The notes below the pieces were generated by a model. That model was not told where the DNA came from, ran no database searches, and was given only the letters and a program-made list of their open reading frames with translations. A stretch of 64,000 bases of DNA from assembly GCA_964573705.1 (NCBI GenBank), contig CAZNLT010000009.1, positions 1-64,000 on the forward strand, written 5' to 3'. A program made the position numbers and the translations under genes. Of the stretch, positions 1 to 8,251 are shown piece by piece (within the stretch, counting starts at the first letter, position 1; each line of letters starts with the position of its first letter). The stretch is from JAABSQ01 sp964573705. GTDB lineage: Bacteria; Desulfobacterota; Desulfobacteria; Desulfobacterales; Desulfococcaceae.

Positions 1-449
1 TTCCTTAAAAGAAGGGCCATAGAGTAACCCTGATCCATTTTACCGTCTTTACTTGTGAAGGCGCTCTTGATATAGGTGTTTTCCTTATATTCAGCAGCCT
101 CTCCCAATGACCCGTATGGATATCAATGAAGATCAAATGTCGGAAATTGAACAGGGGTCCGGGAATACCGGAATGCCATGCAGGGTATTCTGGATAGCCA
201 GGATGCCTTGGGAGAAACAGCATTTCCAGCTCCTCCGAGTAGCTTTTTTCGGTCTCGACCCAGACGACCTGATCGGCGGAAGAGATAAACTTCCAAAAAA
301 AAATCGTGGCCGTCCGCTTCGGAGCGGGTCAACGCCGGGGGAGAGAGGGTGGCCTCGGGAATCTTCCAAAATGTTGACGGAGATGGTCTCGGCTCTGACC
401 CGAGTCGTGGGGCGGTTCAGGAAAGGAGAAATATGAAAGCGGGAGGATA
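1..449. other. Left-edge stretch without a confident gene; possible decayed PilZ-like remnant on the minus strand
   Basis: No intact gene is visible before cheB. Read on the minus strand, pieces in different frames resemble a PilZ domain: one with RAETISVNI followed by LSPGV (about 394-316), and one with ADQVVWVE then ELEMLF (about 279-218). The frame changes at a run of nine A/T bases near 295-303. This would be a broken gene, but the match is short and made by eye. The stretch also carries the ribosome-binding site of cheB (GGGAGGA at 441-447). Confidence 0.2.
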
Positions 450-1625
450 GTGGGGGATCTATTTAAAATCCTGGTGACCGATGAATTGGTGACCTATCGG
501 CGTATTCTGGCCGACCTGGTGTCGAAAATGGACGGGGTTCGGGTGGTGGGAACCGCGCCCAATGAAAAGGTGACGCTGCTCAAGATTGAGCTGAATGAAC
601 CGGATCTGGTGCTTTTGGACTTATTTTTGCCGGAAACCGACGGTCTGACAGTGCTCAAGAAGATCAAGGCCCGGTTTCCGGATGTGGAAGTCATTATGCT
701 GAGCGGACAGGACAGAGAGGATGCCCAGCTGACGGTTAAGGCCTTGGAGCACGGGGCCCTTGATTTTCTTACCAAACCCCACCATGGGTCTGAAGCGGGG
801 ATTCTGGAGCTGAAAAAATCCCTGATCCAGCTGGTTCAGATGGCCAAATCCCGGCGGTATTCCAAACAGATTCAGCGCCTTTCTCCGGAAAAGCCGTCGA
901 ACCCGCCCCTTTCGGCACCGCCTCGAAAACCTCCCCGGGCCAAACCGCCGGCGCCCCCGGTCCGGCGAGTGGTGTCATGGAAAATGGGCAAAGAGCAGGT
1001 TCTGACCCCCGCCTCGGCGCCCCCCAAAACCGGGCGCATCGATGTGGTGGCCATCGGGGTCTCCACCGGCGGACCCAATGCCCTTCAAGAGATCATACCC
1101 CTGCTGCCCGAAGATTTGCCGGTCCCCATCCTGACGGTTCAACACATGCCGCCCATGTTTACCGCCTCCCTGGCGGCCCGGTTGGACCAGGTTTCCCGAA
1201 TTCAAGTGGTGGAGGGGCGGGACGGAGAGGGGGTCCGTCCAGGGGTCATGTACGTCGCTCCGGGGGGCCGCCATATGACCGTCCGCCGGGTGTCCACCGG
1301 CCGGGTGGAGATCGGATTGAACGGCGACCCGCCGGTCAACAGCTGCCGGCCGGCCGTGGACAATCTGTTTTTATCGGTAGCCCAGGTTTACGGCGGGAAT
1401 GTGCTGGCCGTCATCCTGACCGGCATGGGCAACGACGGATTGGCCGGGGTCTCGGCCATCTTCGGTAAAGGCGGCTACACCTATGTACAGGACCGGGAAA
1501 GCAGCGTGGTATGGGGAATGCCCGGCGCGGTGGTGGAGACGAATCAGGCCGACGGCATTGTCCCTCTGAACCAGATCGCCGCCAAAATTACCGGCATGAT
1601 TCAAAGGTGCTCGATACCGTCTTGA
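450..1625 (+). CDS. cheB: Chemotaxis response regulator protein-glutamate methylesterase CheB
   Basis: This is a 391-residue CheB, which removes methyl groups from (and deamidates) chemoreceptors in the cytoplasm. Residues 1-120 are a receiver domain with acidic pocket residues D11/E12 and phosphoacceptor D57 in LLDLFLPETDG. A proline-rich linker (about 145-190) leads to the methylesterase domain. Its catalytic triad is readable: S205 in GVSTGGP, H232 in QHMPP and D329 in GMGNDG. The start is GTG at 450, supported by GGGAGGA just upstream. The acidic pair is D-E, not the usual D-D, which is tolerated in many receivers. The expected partner cheR follows directly but is truncated, and no cheA or cheW is in view. 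Confidence 0.93.
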   Translation: MGDLFKILVTDELVTYRRILADLVSKMDGVRVVGTAPNEKVTLLKIELNEPDLVLLDLFLPETDGLTVLKKIKARFPDVEVIMLSGQDREDAQLTVKALEHGALDFLTKPHHGSEAGILELKKSLIQLVQMAKSRRYSKQIQRLSPEKPSNPPLSAPPRKPPRAKPPAPPVRRVVSWKMGKEQVLTPASAPPKTGRIDVVAIGVSTGGPNALQEIIPLLPEDLPVPILTVQHMPPMFTASLAARLDQVSRIQVVEGRDGEGVRPGVMYVAPGGRHMTVRRVSTGRVEIGLNGDPPVNSCRPAVDNLFLSVAQVYGGNVLAVILTGMGNDGLAGVSAIFGKGGYTYVQDRESSVVWGMPGAVVETNQADGIVPLNQIAAKITGMIQRCSIPS

Positions 1626-1879
1626 AAATCACCCCGCCGGAACAGATGCTTATGCGGTCCTATATCGAGGAGCATTGCGGCATTCAACTGGGGCATGACA
1701 AGGAATATCTGATCGAATCACGCCTTTCCGAGCCGGGGTGCCGCTCCTTTCAGGAGTTTTACAAAGTGCTCACCCCGGACGGGGTTCCGGTTCTGGGCGC
1801 CATCGAATCGCTTCGCGAGTTTTCTACCGATTTCGACATTTCATACTTCAACTGCGCGTTCATCAAGACGCGGAAATAG
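1607..1879 (+). pseudogene. cheR: Truncated CheR methyltransferase remnant (N-terminal domain only)
   Basis: A short frame follows cheB, with possible starts at GTG 1607 or TTG 1622; the latter overlaps the cheB stop codon as in translational coupling. It encodes the all-helical CheR N-terminal domain, recognisable in RSYIEEHCGI, KEYLIESRLS and CRSFQEFYK. Full CheR is about 270 residues; here the frame ends after about 90. The whole SAM-binding catalytic domain is missing, and the last 30 or so residues (from about VLGAIESL) do not resemble CheR. The remnant cannot be a methyltransferase. The decay fits the absence of other chemotaxis genes here and leaves CheB without its partner at this locus. 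Confidence 0.72.
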
Positions 1880-1886
1880 AGAGTCC

Positions 1887-2675
1887 ATGAAACAGGATCA
1901 GGGTACTCAGCATCAGAATCGACAAGTAGTGGTCGTCATCCCCAGCCGGTACGGATCGACCCGGTTCCGGGGCAAACCCCTTGCCATGATCCAGGGCAAG
2001 CCCATGATTCAGCGGGTGTATGAAGCGGCCTGCAAGGCCGAGAATGTCACGCAGGTGGTGGTCGCCACCGATGATACGCGGATACAAGCGGCGGTGGAAG
2101 GTTTTGACGGACGAGTGGTGATGACCTCGGCCGACAACCGGTCGGGCTCCGATCGGGTGGGAGAAACCGCCGAACGGATGGGGCTGGCCATGGCCGACAT
2201 CGTGGTCAATGTGCAGGGGGATCAGCCGCTTCTGGACCCCCGCTGTATGGATCAGGTCACCGCCCCTTTTCTTGAACACCCGGACCTGGAGATGTCCACC
2301 CTTGCACGAGTCATCACCAGACCGGAACAGATTACCAACCCCAAACACGTCAAAGTGGTCATGGACACGCAGGGGTTCGCCCTCTATTTTTCCCGGTCGC
2401 CCATCCCCTTCGGCCGGGATTTCGGGATCCGATTCGACACCTACAAGCACCTCGGGATCTATGCCTATACCCGGCGGTTTCTGGACCTTTTTCGAAAACT
2501 GCGCTTGGGGCGGCTCGAGGATATCGAAAAACTGGAGCAGTTGCGGGCCCTGGAAAACGGCCACCGCATTAAGGTGGTGATCACCGATCATGATTCCCCT
2601 GAGGTGGACCTGCCCGGGGACATCGCCGTGATCGAGGATCTGTTGCGGGAAAAAACAGGGCCTGACGACCGGTGA
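1887..2675 (+). CDS. kdsB: 3-deoxy-manno-octulosonate cytidylyltransferase
   Basis: KdsB activates Kdo with CTP to give CMP-Kdo for lipopolysaccharide inner-core synthesis in the cytoplasm. The 262-residue protein has the usual family length. It begins with the nucleotide-binding motif VVVIPSRYGSTR...GKPL, carries SGSDRVGE in the CTP site region, and has VNVQGDQPLL, where most homologues read VNVQGDEP. The presence of kdsB implies a Gram-negative outer membrane with Kdo-containing LPS. It starts 8 bases after the cheR remnant with a modest GAGAG ribosome-binding site, and converges on the gene at 2699. Confidence 0.93.
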   Translation: MKQDQGTQHQNRQVVVVIPSRYGSTRFRGKPLAMIQGKPMIQRVYEAACKAENVTQVVVATDDTRIQAAVEGFDGRVVMTSADNRSGSDRVGETAERMGLAMADIVVNVQGDQPLLDPRCMDQVTAPFLEHPDLEMSTLARVITRPEQITNPKHVKVVMDTQGFALYFSRSPIPFGRDFGIRFDTYKHLGIYAYTRRFLDLFRKLRLGRLEDIEKLEQLRALENGHRIKVVITDHDSPEVDLPGDIAVIEDLLREKTGPDDR

Positions 2676-2698
2676 AACACTGGCCGGCCGGGTTGGGA

Positions 2699-3607
2699 TT
2701 ACTGAATATCCTCTTCGAGAATGGTGCCCGGTTTGGGCGTGCCCAAACTTCGGCGGCGGTTGAGGGTGTCCACCTGGCGCTCCAGATCCCGCATACGGTT
2801 TCGCAAAGTGGCGATGGCCCGCTCGTTCTGGGCGAAATTCTGGGTCAGGTATCCGATTTCGCCCTGGTATCGGTCGGCCTGGTTTTTGATGGCGGCTTCC
2901 AGCGCTTTCTTATCGATGGTGGTGGAGAGAACATCCACCAGGTCCTTTTTCATTCGAGCCAGTTCGGCCCGCACCGTCTCCGATTCTTGTATCGCCGTCT
3001 CCATGACCGTCATGAGATTGGCCAAATCGGCCGAGTATTGGGCTTCCAGGGCCTCGATCCGGGTTTGGGTCTCCTGAACCGATTCCCGCACCGAGCCCAA
3101 GGATTCGGTAAGCCGAACGATCTGTTGCGACAATTCCTGCTTGTCCGCTTCGAGCGCGGCTCGATCCACCGTTTTGGCATCCAGGGCTTCGATCTGATTT
3201 CGGATCTCCTCCAGACCTTCCCGCAGGGAGGCGGTGGTCCTTTCAAACACCAGAAATGCCTCGTTCATGGGTTCGTCCTGTTCATCCATCGATTTTTCAA
3301 GGGCCGCATATTTTTCGGCGATGGCCCCGAGCCGCGCCTCCAGGTCCTGGGACACGGTTTCCACTTCGCTGAAGCCGGAGGTTTGCATGGCCTCGAAACG
3401 GGTGTTGATCTCCCGGAATCCCCAGTACAGGACCCCCGCCAGTAAGCAGGGGAGAACGACGGCCAAAAGGGTCAGCCGCCGACTGATTTTATCCAGCCGG
3501 CGGGAATCCTTCCGGTTTTTCGGAAAATTCTGACTGGACGCGCGGCTGTAAGCCGACCCTTCCTCGTCCATGCCGATTTTAAAACTTGAAGGTTGTCTGT
3601 TATCCAT
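2699..3607 (-). CDS. Membrane-anchored coiled-coil protein of unknown function
   Basis: The 302-residue protein has a basic N-terminal segment, one transmembrane helix at about 45-65 (LLAVVLPCLLAGVLYW), and then roughly 220 residues of charged heptad-like sequence typical of a long coiled coil, probably periplasmic. It ends in an ordered RRRSLGTPKPG tail. The start is taken at ATG 3607 because the open frame further upstream runs into guaA. It lies 7 bases after the guaA stop, so the two are probably cotranscribed. No enzyme motif is visible. A scaffold or envelope-tethering role would be a guess. Confidence 0.75.
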   Translation of the reverse strand: MDNRQPSSFKIGMDEEGSAYSRASSQNFPKNRKDSRRLDKISRRLTLLAVVLPCLLAGVLYWGFREINTRFEAMQTSGFSEVETVSQDLEARLGAIAEKYAALEKSMDEQDEPMNEAFLVFERTTASLREGLEEIRNQIEALDAKTVDRAALEADKQELSQQIVRLTESLGSVRESVQETQTRIEALEAQYSADLANLMTVMETAIQESETVRAELARMKKDLVDVLSTTIDKKALEAAIKNQADRYQGEIGYLTQNFAQNERAIATLRNRMRDLERQVDTLNRRRSLGTPKPGTILEEDIQ

Positions 3608-3614
3608 GATTGTA

Positions 3615-5147
3615 TTATTCCCATTCGATAGTGGCCGGGGGCTTGGAGCTGATATCATAGACCACCCGGTTGACCCCCTTGACTTCGTTGATGATTCGGT
3701 TTGAAATGAGGCCCAGCAGTTCGTGGGGGAGTCGGGCCCAGTCGGCGGTCATGGCATCCTTGCTGGTGACCGCCCGAATGGCCGCAATATTTTCGTAGGT
3801 GCGTTGATCCCCCATGACGCCGACGCTTTTCACCGGCAGGAGCACCGCAAACGACTGCCAAAGCTTTCGATAATACCCGGCCTTTCGAATTTCTTCAAGA
3901 AGAACCGCGTCCGTCTCCCGAAGGATGGCCAGCCGTTCCGGGGTGACCTCCCCCAGAACCCGAATGGCCAGACCCGGCCCCGGAAAAGGCTGCCGCCAGA
4001 CCAGGTCGGCCTCCAGCCCGAGTTCTTCCCCCAGTCGGCGCACCTCGTCTTTGAATAGATATCGCAGCGGTTCGATCAGCTTCAGCTTCATTCGCTCCGG
4101 AAGCCCGCCCACGTTGTGGTGGGACTTGATCACCGCCGTGGGGCCGCCGAAGGCGGAAACCGATTCGATGATATCGGGGTAGAGGGTGCCCTGGCCCAGA
4201 AAATCGGCATCCTGAATTCGGCCGGCTTCATCTTCGAAAACCTCCATAAAGACCCTGCCGATGATTTTTCGCTTTTCCTCCGGGTCGATGACACCGGCCA
4301 GAGCGTTCAGAAAACGGCTTTCCGCATCCACGAAGACGATGTTCAACTGCAGGTGCTGCTCGAATATTCGGCGAAGCTGGTTCGCTTCATTCTTTCGCAG
4401 CAGGCCATTGTCCACGAAAATACCGGTGAGCTGATCCCCGATCGCCTTGTGAAGGAGCAGCGCGGTGACCGAAGAATCGACCCCGCCGCTGAGGCCCAGA
4501 ATGACCCGTTTACCTTCCACCTGACCCCGTATTTGGTCGATTACCTCCCGGGCAAAGGATTTCATGGTCCAATCGGGGCGGCATCCGCAGATGTCGAACA
4601 AAAAATTTTTTAACATCTGCTGGCCCTTGGGGGTGTGCTCGACCTCGGGGTGAAACTGAAGCCCGTAAAATTTCTTCTCCGGATCTGCGATGGCGGCCAG
4701 TTCGGTGTTTTCGGTGGAGGCGGTAATCTCGAAGCCCGCCGGCAGAGAGCAGGCCGAATCCCCGTGGCTCATCCAGCAGGGGGTTTTGTATTGGTCGATG
4801 CCTTTAAACAGCCCTTCGGGGTTTCGAATCACCAGCTCCGCAAACCCGTATTCCCGCTTTCCGGCGCCTTCCACCTTTCCGCCCAAGGCATCGATCATAA
4901 ACTGCATGCCGTAGCAGATCCCCAGAACCGGAATCCCGAGTTCCAGAATCCCGGGGTCGGCCTTGGGGCTGTTCGCCTCATAGATGCTCGAGGGGCCGCC
5001 CGACAGAATGATCCCTTCCGGCGCCAGATCCCGAATCCGGTCGAGGGTCAGGGTGGGGGGCACGATCTGACAGTAGACATGGTTTTCCCGCACCCGGCGG
5101 GCGATCAGCTGATTGTATTGTGAACCGAAATCGATAATGAGTATCAT
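3615..5147 (-). CDS. guaA: GMP synthase (glutamine-hydrolysing)
   Basis: GuaA converts XMP to GMP using ATP and glutamine, the last step of guanine nucleotide synthesis. The 510-residue protein has the standard two-part layout. A class I amidotransferase domain carries the nucleophile C78 in LGICYGMQ and a histidine in QFHPEVEH. It is followed by the ATP pyrophosphatase domain with PP-loop LGLSGGVDSS at about 217-226, and the C-terminal dimerisation domain ending in PPATIEWE. The start has AAGGA upstream. A sigma-70-like promoter lies about 110 bases upstream. Confidence 0.97.
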   Translation of the reverse strand: MILIIDFGSQYNQLIARRVRENHVYCQIVPPTLTLDRIRDLAPEGIILSGGPSSIYEANSPKADPGILELGIPVLGICYGMQFMIDALGGKVEGAGKREYGFAELVIRNPEGLFKGIDQYKTPCWMSHGDSACSLPAGFEITASTENTELAAIADPEKKFYGLQFHPEVEHTPKGQQMLKNFLFDICGCRPDWTMKSFAREVIDQIRGQVEGKRVILGLSGGVDSSVTALLLHKAIGDQLTGIFVDNGLLRKNEANQLRRIFEQHLQLNIVFVDAESRFLNALAGVIDPEEKRKIIGRVFMEVFEDEAGRIQDADFLGQGTLYPDIIESVSAFGGPTAVIKSHHNVGGLPERMKLKLIEPLRYLFKDEVRRLGEELGLEADLVWRQPFPGPGLAIRVLGEVTPERLAILRETDAVLLEEIRKAGYYRKLWQSFAVLLPVKSVGVMGDQRTYENIAAIRAVTSKDAMTADWARLPHELLGLISNRIINEVKGVNRVVYDISSKPPATIEWE

Positions 5148-5252
5148 TCTTCGTCCTTAAAGAGTAAAGAAGGTCGGTCTTGGTCCCGAAACGACTGAAA
5201 TCATTGATTCCAAATATGAATATTACCATGAAACGGTTTGCGGAAACAGGAC

Positions 5253-5281
5253 GAATATGGTAAACACCGGGCTAAAAGTCA
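5253..5281 (-). promoter_or_regulatory. Predicted sigma-70 promoter for guaA
   Basis: On the minus strand, TTGACT (5281-5276) is separated by 17 bases from CATATT (5258-5253), about 105 bases before the guaA start. This is a fair match to -35 and -10 consensus with ideal spacing. It was found by eye and transcription starts are not known. Confidence 0.45.
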
Positions 5282-5316
5282 ACTCAATTCTCTAAATCCG
5301 GCGGGTGGCGGTATCG

Positions 5317-6111
5317 ATGAAACACACGATTGTCCAGATTTACGAAATCCAGACCCCGGAAGAGGCCCAATCCATGGTCGAAGCGGGGGTGGATCATATC
5401 GGCGGGGTATTGACCTCGGAAAGCGACCGGCAGGACCCTCAAATTCAAAAGGCGGTTGATTTTGTGCGCCGGACCCAGGCCAAAAGCAGTCTGATTCCCC
5501 TGTTCAGCACCCCGGAATCGGTCTTTCGGGTGATCGATGACTACCGCCCCGACATGATCCATTTCTGTGAAGCGCTGGCCGATTCCAGAGGGATATTCGA
5601 GATCTGCGAAGAACTGGTCCGACTTCAGGAGGGGGTCCGAAGCCGGTTTCCCGAAGTGCGGATCATCCGATCCATCCCCATTTGCCCCCCCGGCCCGGGG
5701 GATCGCGTGGACAGCCTGGGTCTGGCCCGAATGTTCGAGGGCGTGAGCGATTATTTTTTGACCGATACCCTGATCCTGTCGGGCGCCGAACCGGTTAGAG
5801 AACAGCAGCCGGTCAGCGGGTTTGTGGGGATTACCGGACGCATCTGCGACTGGGACCTGGCGGCGGAACTGGTGAGGATCAGCCCCGTTCCGGTGATTCT
5901 GGCCGGGGGCATCTCCCCAGGCAATGTGGCCGAGGCGGTTTTGAAGATTCAGCCTTTCGGTGTCGACAGCTGCACCGCCACCAATCAGGTGGATGCGGAC
6001 GGGCGTCCCATCCGGTTTCGCAAGGATATCCAAAAGGTGCGTCGCTTGGTGTCGGAGACCCGCCGGGCCGACCGAATCTTGTCGGAAAGATCGAGTCCGT
6101 CTTTGAACTGA
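5317..6111 (+). CDS. TrpF-like TIM-barrel protein (phosphoribosylanthranilate isomerase homologue)
   Basis: This 264-residue protein reads like a phosphoribosylanthranilate isomerase barrel: VEAGVDHIGGVL near the N-terminus, FLTDTLI in the middle, GITGRICDWDLA, then the phosphate-binding half LAGGISPGNVAEA and PFGVDSCTATN. TrpF's catalytic acid (Asp in the L-x-D-T segment) is retained. The first strand reads VQIYEIQT where TrpF has KICG, so the catalytic cysteine is missing. It is also longer than TrpF (about 205 residues) and not beside other trp genes. It is therefore probably a paralogue acting on another sugar phosphate, or non-catalytic. ATG 5317 was chosen; GTG 5305 is an alternative. 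Confidence 0.65.
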   Translation: MKHTIVQIYEIQTPEEAQSMVEAGVDHIGGVLTSESDRQDPQIQKAVDFVRRTQAKSSLIPLFSTPESVFRVIDDYRPDMIHFCEALADSRGIFEICEELVRLQEGVRSRFPEVRIIRSIPICPPGPGDRVDSLGLARMFEGVSDYFLTDTLILSGAEPVREQQPVSGFVGITGRICDWDLAAELVRISPVPVILAGGISPGNVAEAVLKIQPFGVDSCTATNQVDADGRPIRFRKDIQKVRRLVSETRRADRILSERSSPSLN

Positions 6112-6161
6112 CATCCACATGATAATGATAAATATAGCCATTCGAGGAGGCGTATCAACCC

Positions 6162-6725
6162 ATGTATGAAAGCAGCGATTTAAGAAAGGGGCTCAAGGTC
6201 GAAATCGACGGAGAGCCCTATGTGATCACCCAGTTTCAATTTGTCAAACCCGGCAAGGGGCAGGCGCTGTATAAATGCCGGCTGAAGAATATGGTGACCG
6301 GGACCCAGTTCGACCAGACCTTTCGATCGGGCGACAAATTCAATGAACCCAACCTGGAAGAGCAGGAGATGGAGTATCTCTATTACGATGGAGATGCCTA
6401 CTGCTTCATGAACACTTCCACTTATGGCCAGGAATTTCTGACCGAAAATCAGGTGAGTGAAGCCAAGGATTTTCTCAAAGAGAACACCGTCTGCGATGTG
6501 CTCTTCTTTGAATCGACCCCCATCGGCATTACCCTGCCCAATTTCGTGGAACTGAAAATCACCGAGTCGGAGCCGTGGGCCAAAGGGGATACCGCGGCGG
6601 GAAGCACCAAGCCGGCTACCCTGGAGACCGGGTATGTGGTTCAGGTGCCGCCCTTCGTCAATGAGGGAGAGGTGATTCGGGTGGACACCCGAACCGGGGA
6701 ATACGTGGAACGGGTCAAGGAGTAG
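6162..6725 (+). CDS. efp: Translation elongation factor P
   Basis: EF-P binds ribosomes stalled on polyproline stretches and promotes peptide-bond formation. The 187-residue protein has the three beta-barrel domains of the family, ending in FVNEGEVIRVDTRTGEY, close to the family signature. The tip loop of domain I reads KPGKGQA, with K32 the residue modified in many species. The GKG loop is the type handled by the EpmA/lysine route, but no modification gene is in the window. A strong GAGGAGG site precedes the start. Its 3' end overlaps the convergent gene at 6715 by 11 bases. Confidence 0.96.
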   Translation: MYESSDLRKGLKVEIDGEPYVITQFQFVKPGKGQALYKCRLKNMVTGTQFDQTFRSGDKFNEPNLEEQEMEYLYYDGDAYCFMNTSTYGQEFLTENQVSEAKDFLKENTVCDVLFFESTPIGITLPNFVELKITESEPWAKGDTAAGSTKPATLETGYVVQVPPFVNEGEVIRVDTRTGEYVERVKE

Positions 6726-7482
6726 CCGAAAACCGGATATCCCCGTAAAAGGAGACGGCCGAATCCCCGGTATTATCCGTATCGGTCATGACCGCCACTC
6801 CGGAAACGGCGGGCGGTTCATGGCCGAAGGCCCGCCGATAATCTTCGAGAATGTTCCGTTTTTCTTCCTTCCAGGTGTTTCGTTCGGCTGAACCGCTTTC
6901 CACCGCGATCATCATCACCCGGCCGGTATACGGGTTGGGAACCATCGTCCCTTTGGGCGCGGTGGAAGCCCAGATATAGGAGATCGCTCCGGTGGGGGGA
7001 TATTCGCCGTAAACCAGCTTGGCGGCCTGGTACCTGGCCCGCTGAAATAAGGAGAGCTGGTCCGGATCATATTCAAAGGTGATGTAGATTCGGGCCGGGT
7101 AATCATCCCCGGATTTTTTTCGGACATTTCCTTCGGGAAAGATACGGGTGACCCGCCATCGCCACCGAAGGATCGGATATCGACGCGGATCGATTCGTAT
7201 TTTTCGAATCAGTCCCGATGCGCTGTTTCGGCTTTCGGCTTTGAGGACTGTGGCGCCGTTTTCGGAAACCAGGGAATACCGGGTGTGGCGCTCGATCTTG
7301 TCAAAGGTCATCGGCTCCCATTCGGGGGGAAGAATTTCTCCCGGAGACAGGCTTGAAAAAGGACCCACATGAAGAATTTCCGGCATCCCTTTTCCGAATC
7401 CGGCAACTTGAATCAGGAGTACCGACACCATCACCGCCACGCCTGCGACCGGCCCAGCCGCTTTTCGAATCAGGGATCCCAT
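6715..7482 (-). CDS. DUF3047 family exported protein
   Basis: The 255-residue protein has an N-terminal hydrophobic segment (about 10-30) that is a signal peptide or anchor, followed by the DUF3047 fold: RKIRIDPRRYPILRWRW, then DDYPARIYITFEY and the ISYIWAS segment. The family has no known function; members are small periplasmic or cell-surface proteins. Its start overlaps the end of the retropepsin-like gene by 13 bases, indicating translational coupling. It is the last gene of a three-gene leftward operon and overlaps efp tail to tail. Confidence 0.8.
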   Translation of the reverse strand: MGSLIRKAAGPVAGVAVMVSVLLIQVAGFGKGMPEILHVGPFSSLSPGEILPPEWEPMTFDKIERHTRYSLVSENGATVLKAESRNSASGLIRKIRIDPRRYPILRWRWRVTRIFPEGNVRKKSGDDYPARIYITFEYDPDQLSLFQRARYQAAKLVYGEYPPTGAISYIWASTAPKGTMVPNPYTGRVMMIAVESGSAERNTWKEEKRNILEDYRRAFGHEPPAVSGVAVMTDTDNTGDSAVSFYGDIRFSATP

Positions 7483-8195
7483 CGAATCACCTGATTCTGA
7501 AGATCCAGGCGGTAATTGAAGTGGCGCAGAAAGTTCATTCCCAGAAGCCCGTCATGCCCGTCGGCCGCTCCCTCGAAGTCGAGAATCCCGGCGATCGGGT
7601 TTTCCACCCGATTGGCGCCTACCTCGATGTAGCTCAGCCGGGCGATTCGGGTGTCGATGATTTTTCCGTCGGCCACCTGGGCTTTGGCCTTTTTGAAATC
7701 ACGTATCCGGAGTTGTTCGGCGATGCGGTGGTGAATCGCGGTAATGGAGGCGCCGGTGTCCAGGATCAGGGTGATTTGCACCTTCTGGGTGCCGTAGCCC
7801 AGATGGACCGGGACCAGAATCTGATTCCCCCGGACCTCGATGGCGGTTTCTTTCATCCGCTGCTTTTTTTCGGCCAGTTCCTGTTCCCGTATTCTGCGGC
7901 GGATTTCAAGCTGTTCTATGTACTCCCGATAAGACCGCCGCCGTTCGGCCTCCGCGGCCTGATCCTGCTCCTTCTTGACCTGCTTTTCATCTTCGGAAAG
8001 ATGGTCATATTTTTCCCGGTAGGTTTTTACATCGAAATGGTATTCGTCCGGCACCTTGGTGAGGTCGTCCACGAAGTGGGTTTTGCCTTCCTTGTCGGTG
8101 AATTTGTAGAATTCGGCCCGGACCGGATGCGAAAACAGGGCGAAGAGGAGCATTTCCCCGACGAGGAGGGCGAGTAATCCGAAATTTTTTATCAT
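7470..8195 (-). CDS. Retropepsin-like aspartic protease with N-terminal DUF4124 domain
   Basis: The 241-residue protein has a signal peptide (about 1-25), a DUF4124-like segment (EFYKFTDKEGKTHFVDD), a charged helical region (about 65-125), and a C-terminal clan AA domain. The protease domain shows ILDTGASITAIH, the single D-T-G motif of retropepsin-type enzymes that work as dimers, and LLGMNFLRHF further on. The start at 8195 is chosen because it gives a signal peptide; a longer frame extends upstream without coding character. It probably acts in the periplasm. It lies between a CPBP membrane protease and a DUF3047 protein, which suggests an envelope proteolysis or maturation unit. Confidence 0.83.
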   Translation of the reverse strand: MIKNFGLLALLVGEMLLFALFSHPVRAEFYKFTDKEGKTHFVDDLTKVPDEYHFDVKTYREKYDHLSEDEKQVKKEQDQAAEAERRRSYREYIEQLEIRRRIREQELAEKKQRMKETAIEVRGNQILVPVHLGYGTQKVQITLILDTGASITAIHHRIAEQLRIRDFKKAKAQVADGKIIDTRIARLSYIEVGANRVENPIAGILDFEGAADGHDGLLGMNFLRHFNYRLDLQNQVIRWDP

Positions 8196-8251
8196 AAACC
8201 TACATGTTCCTTTCAACGCATGCAACAATGCTTTATCCCCACCGCGGTCGG

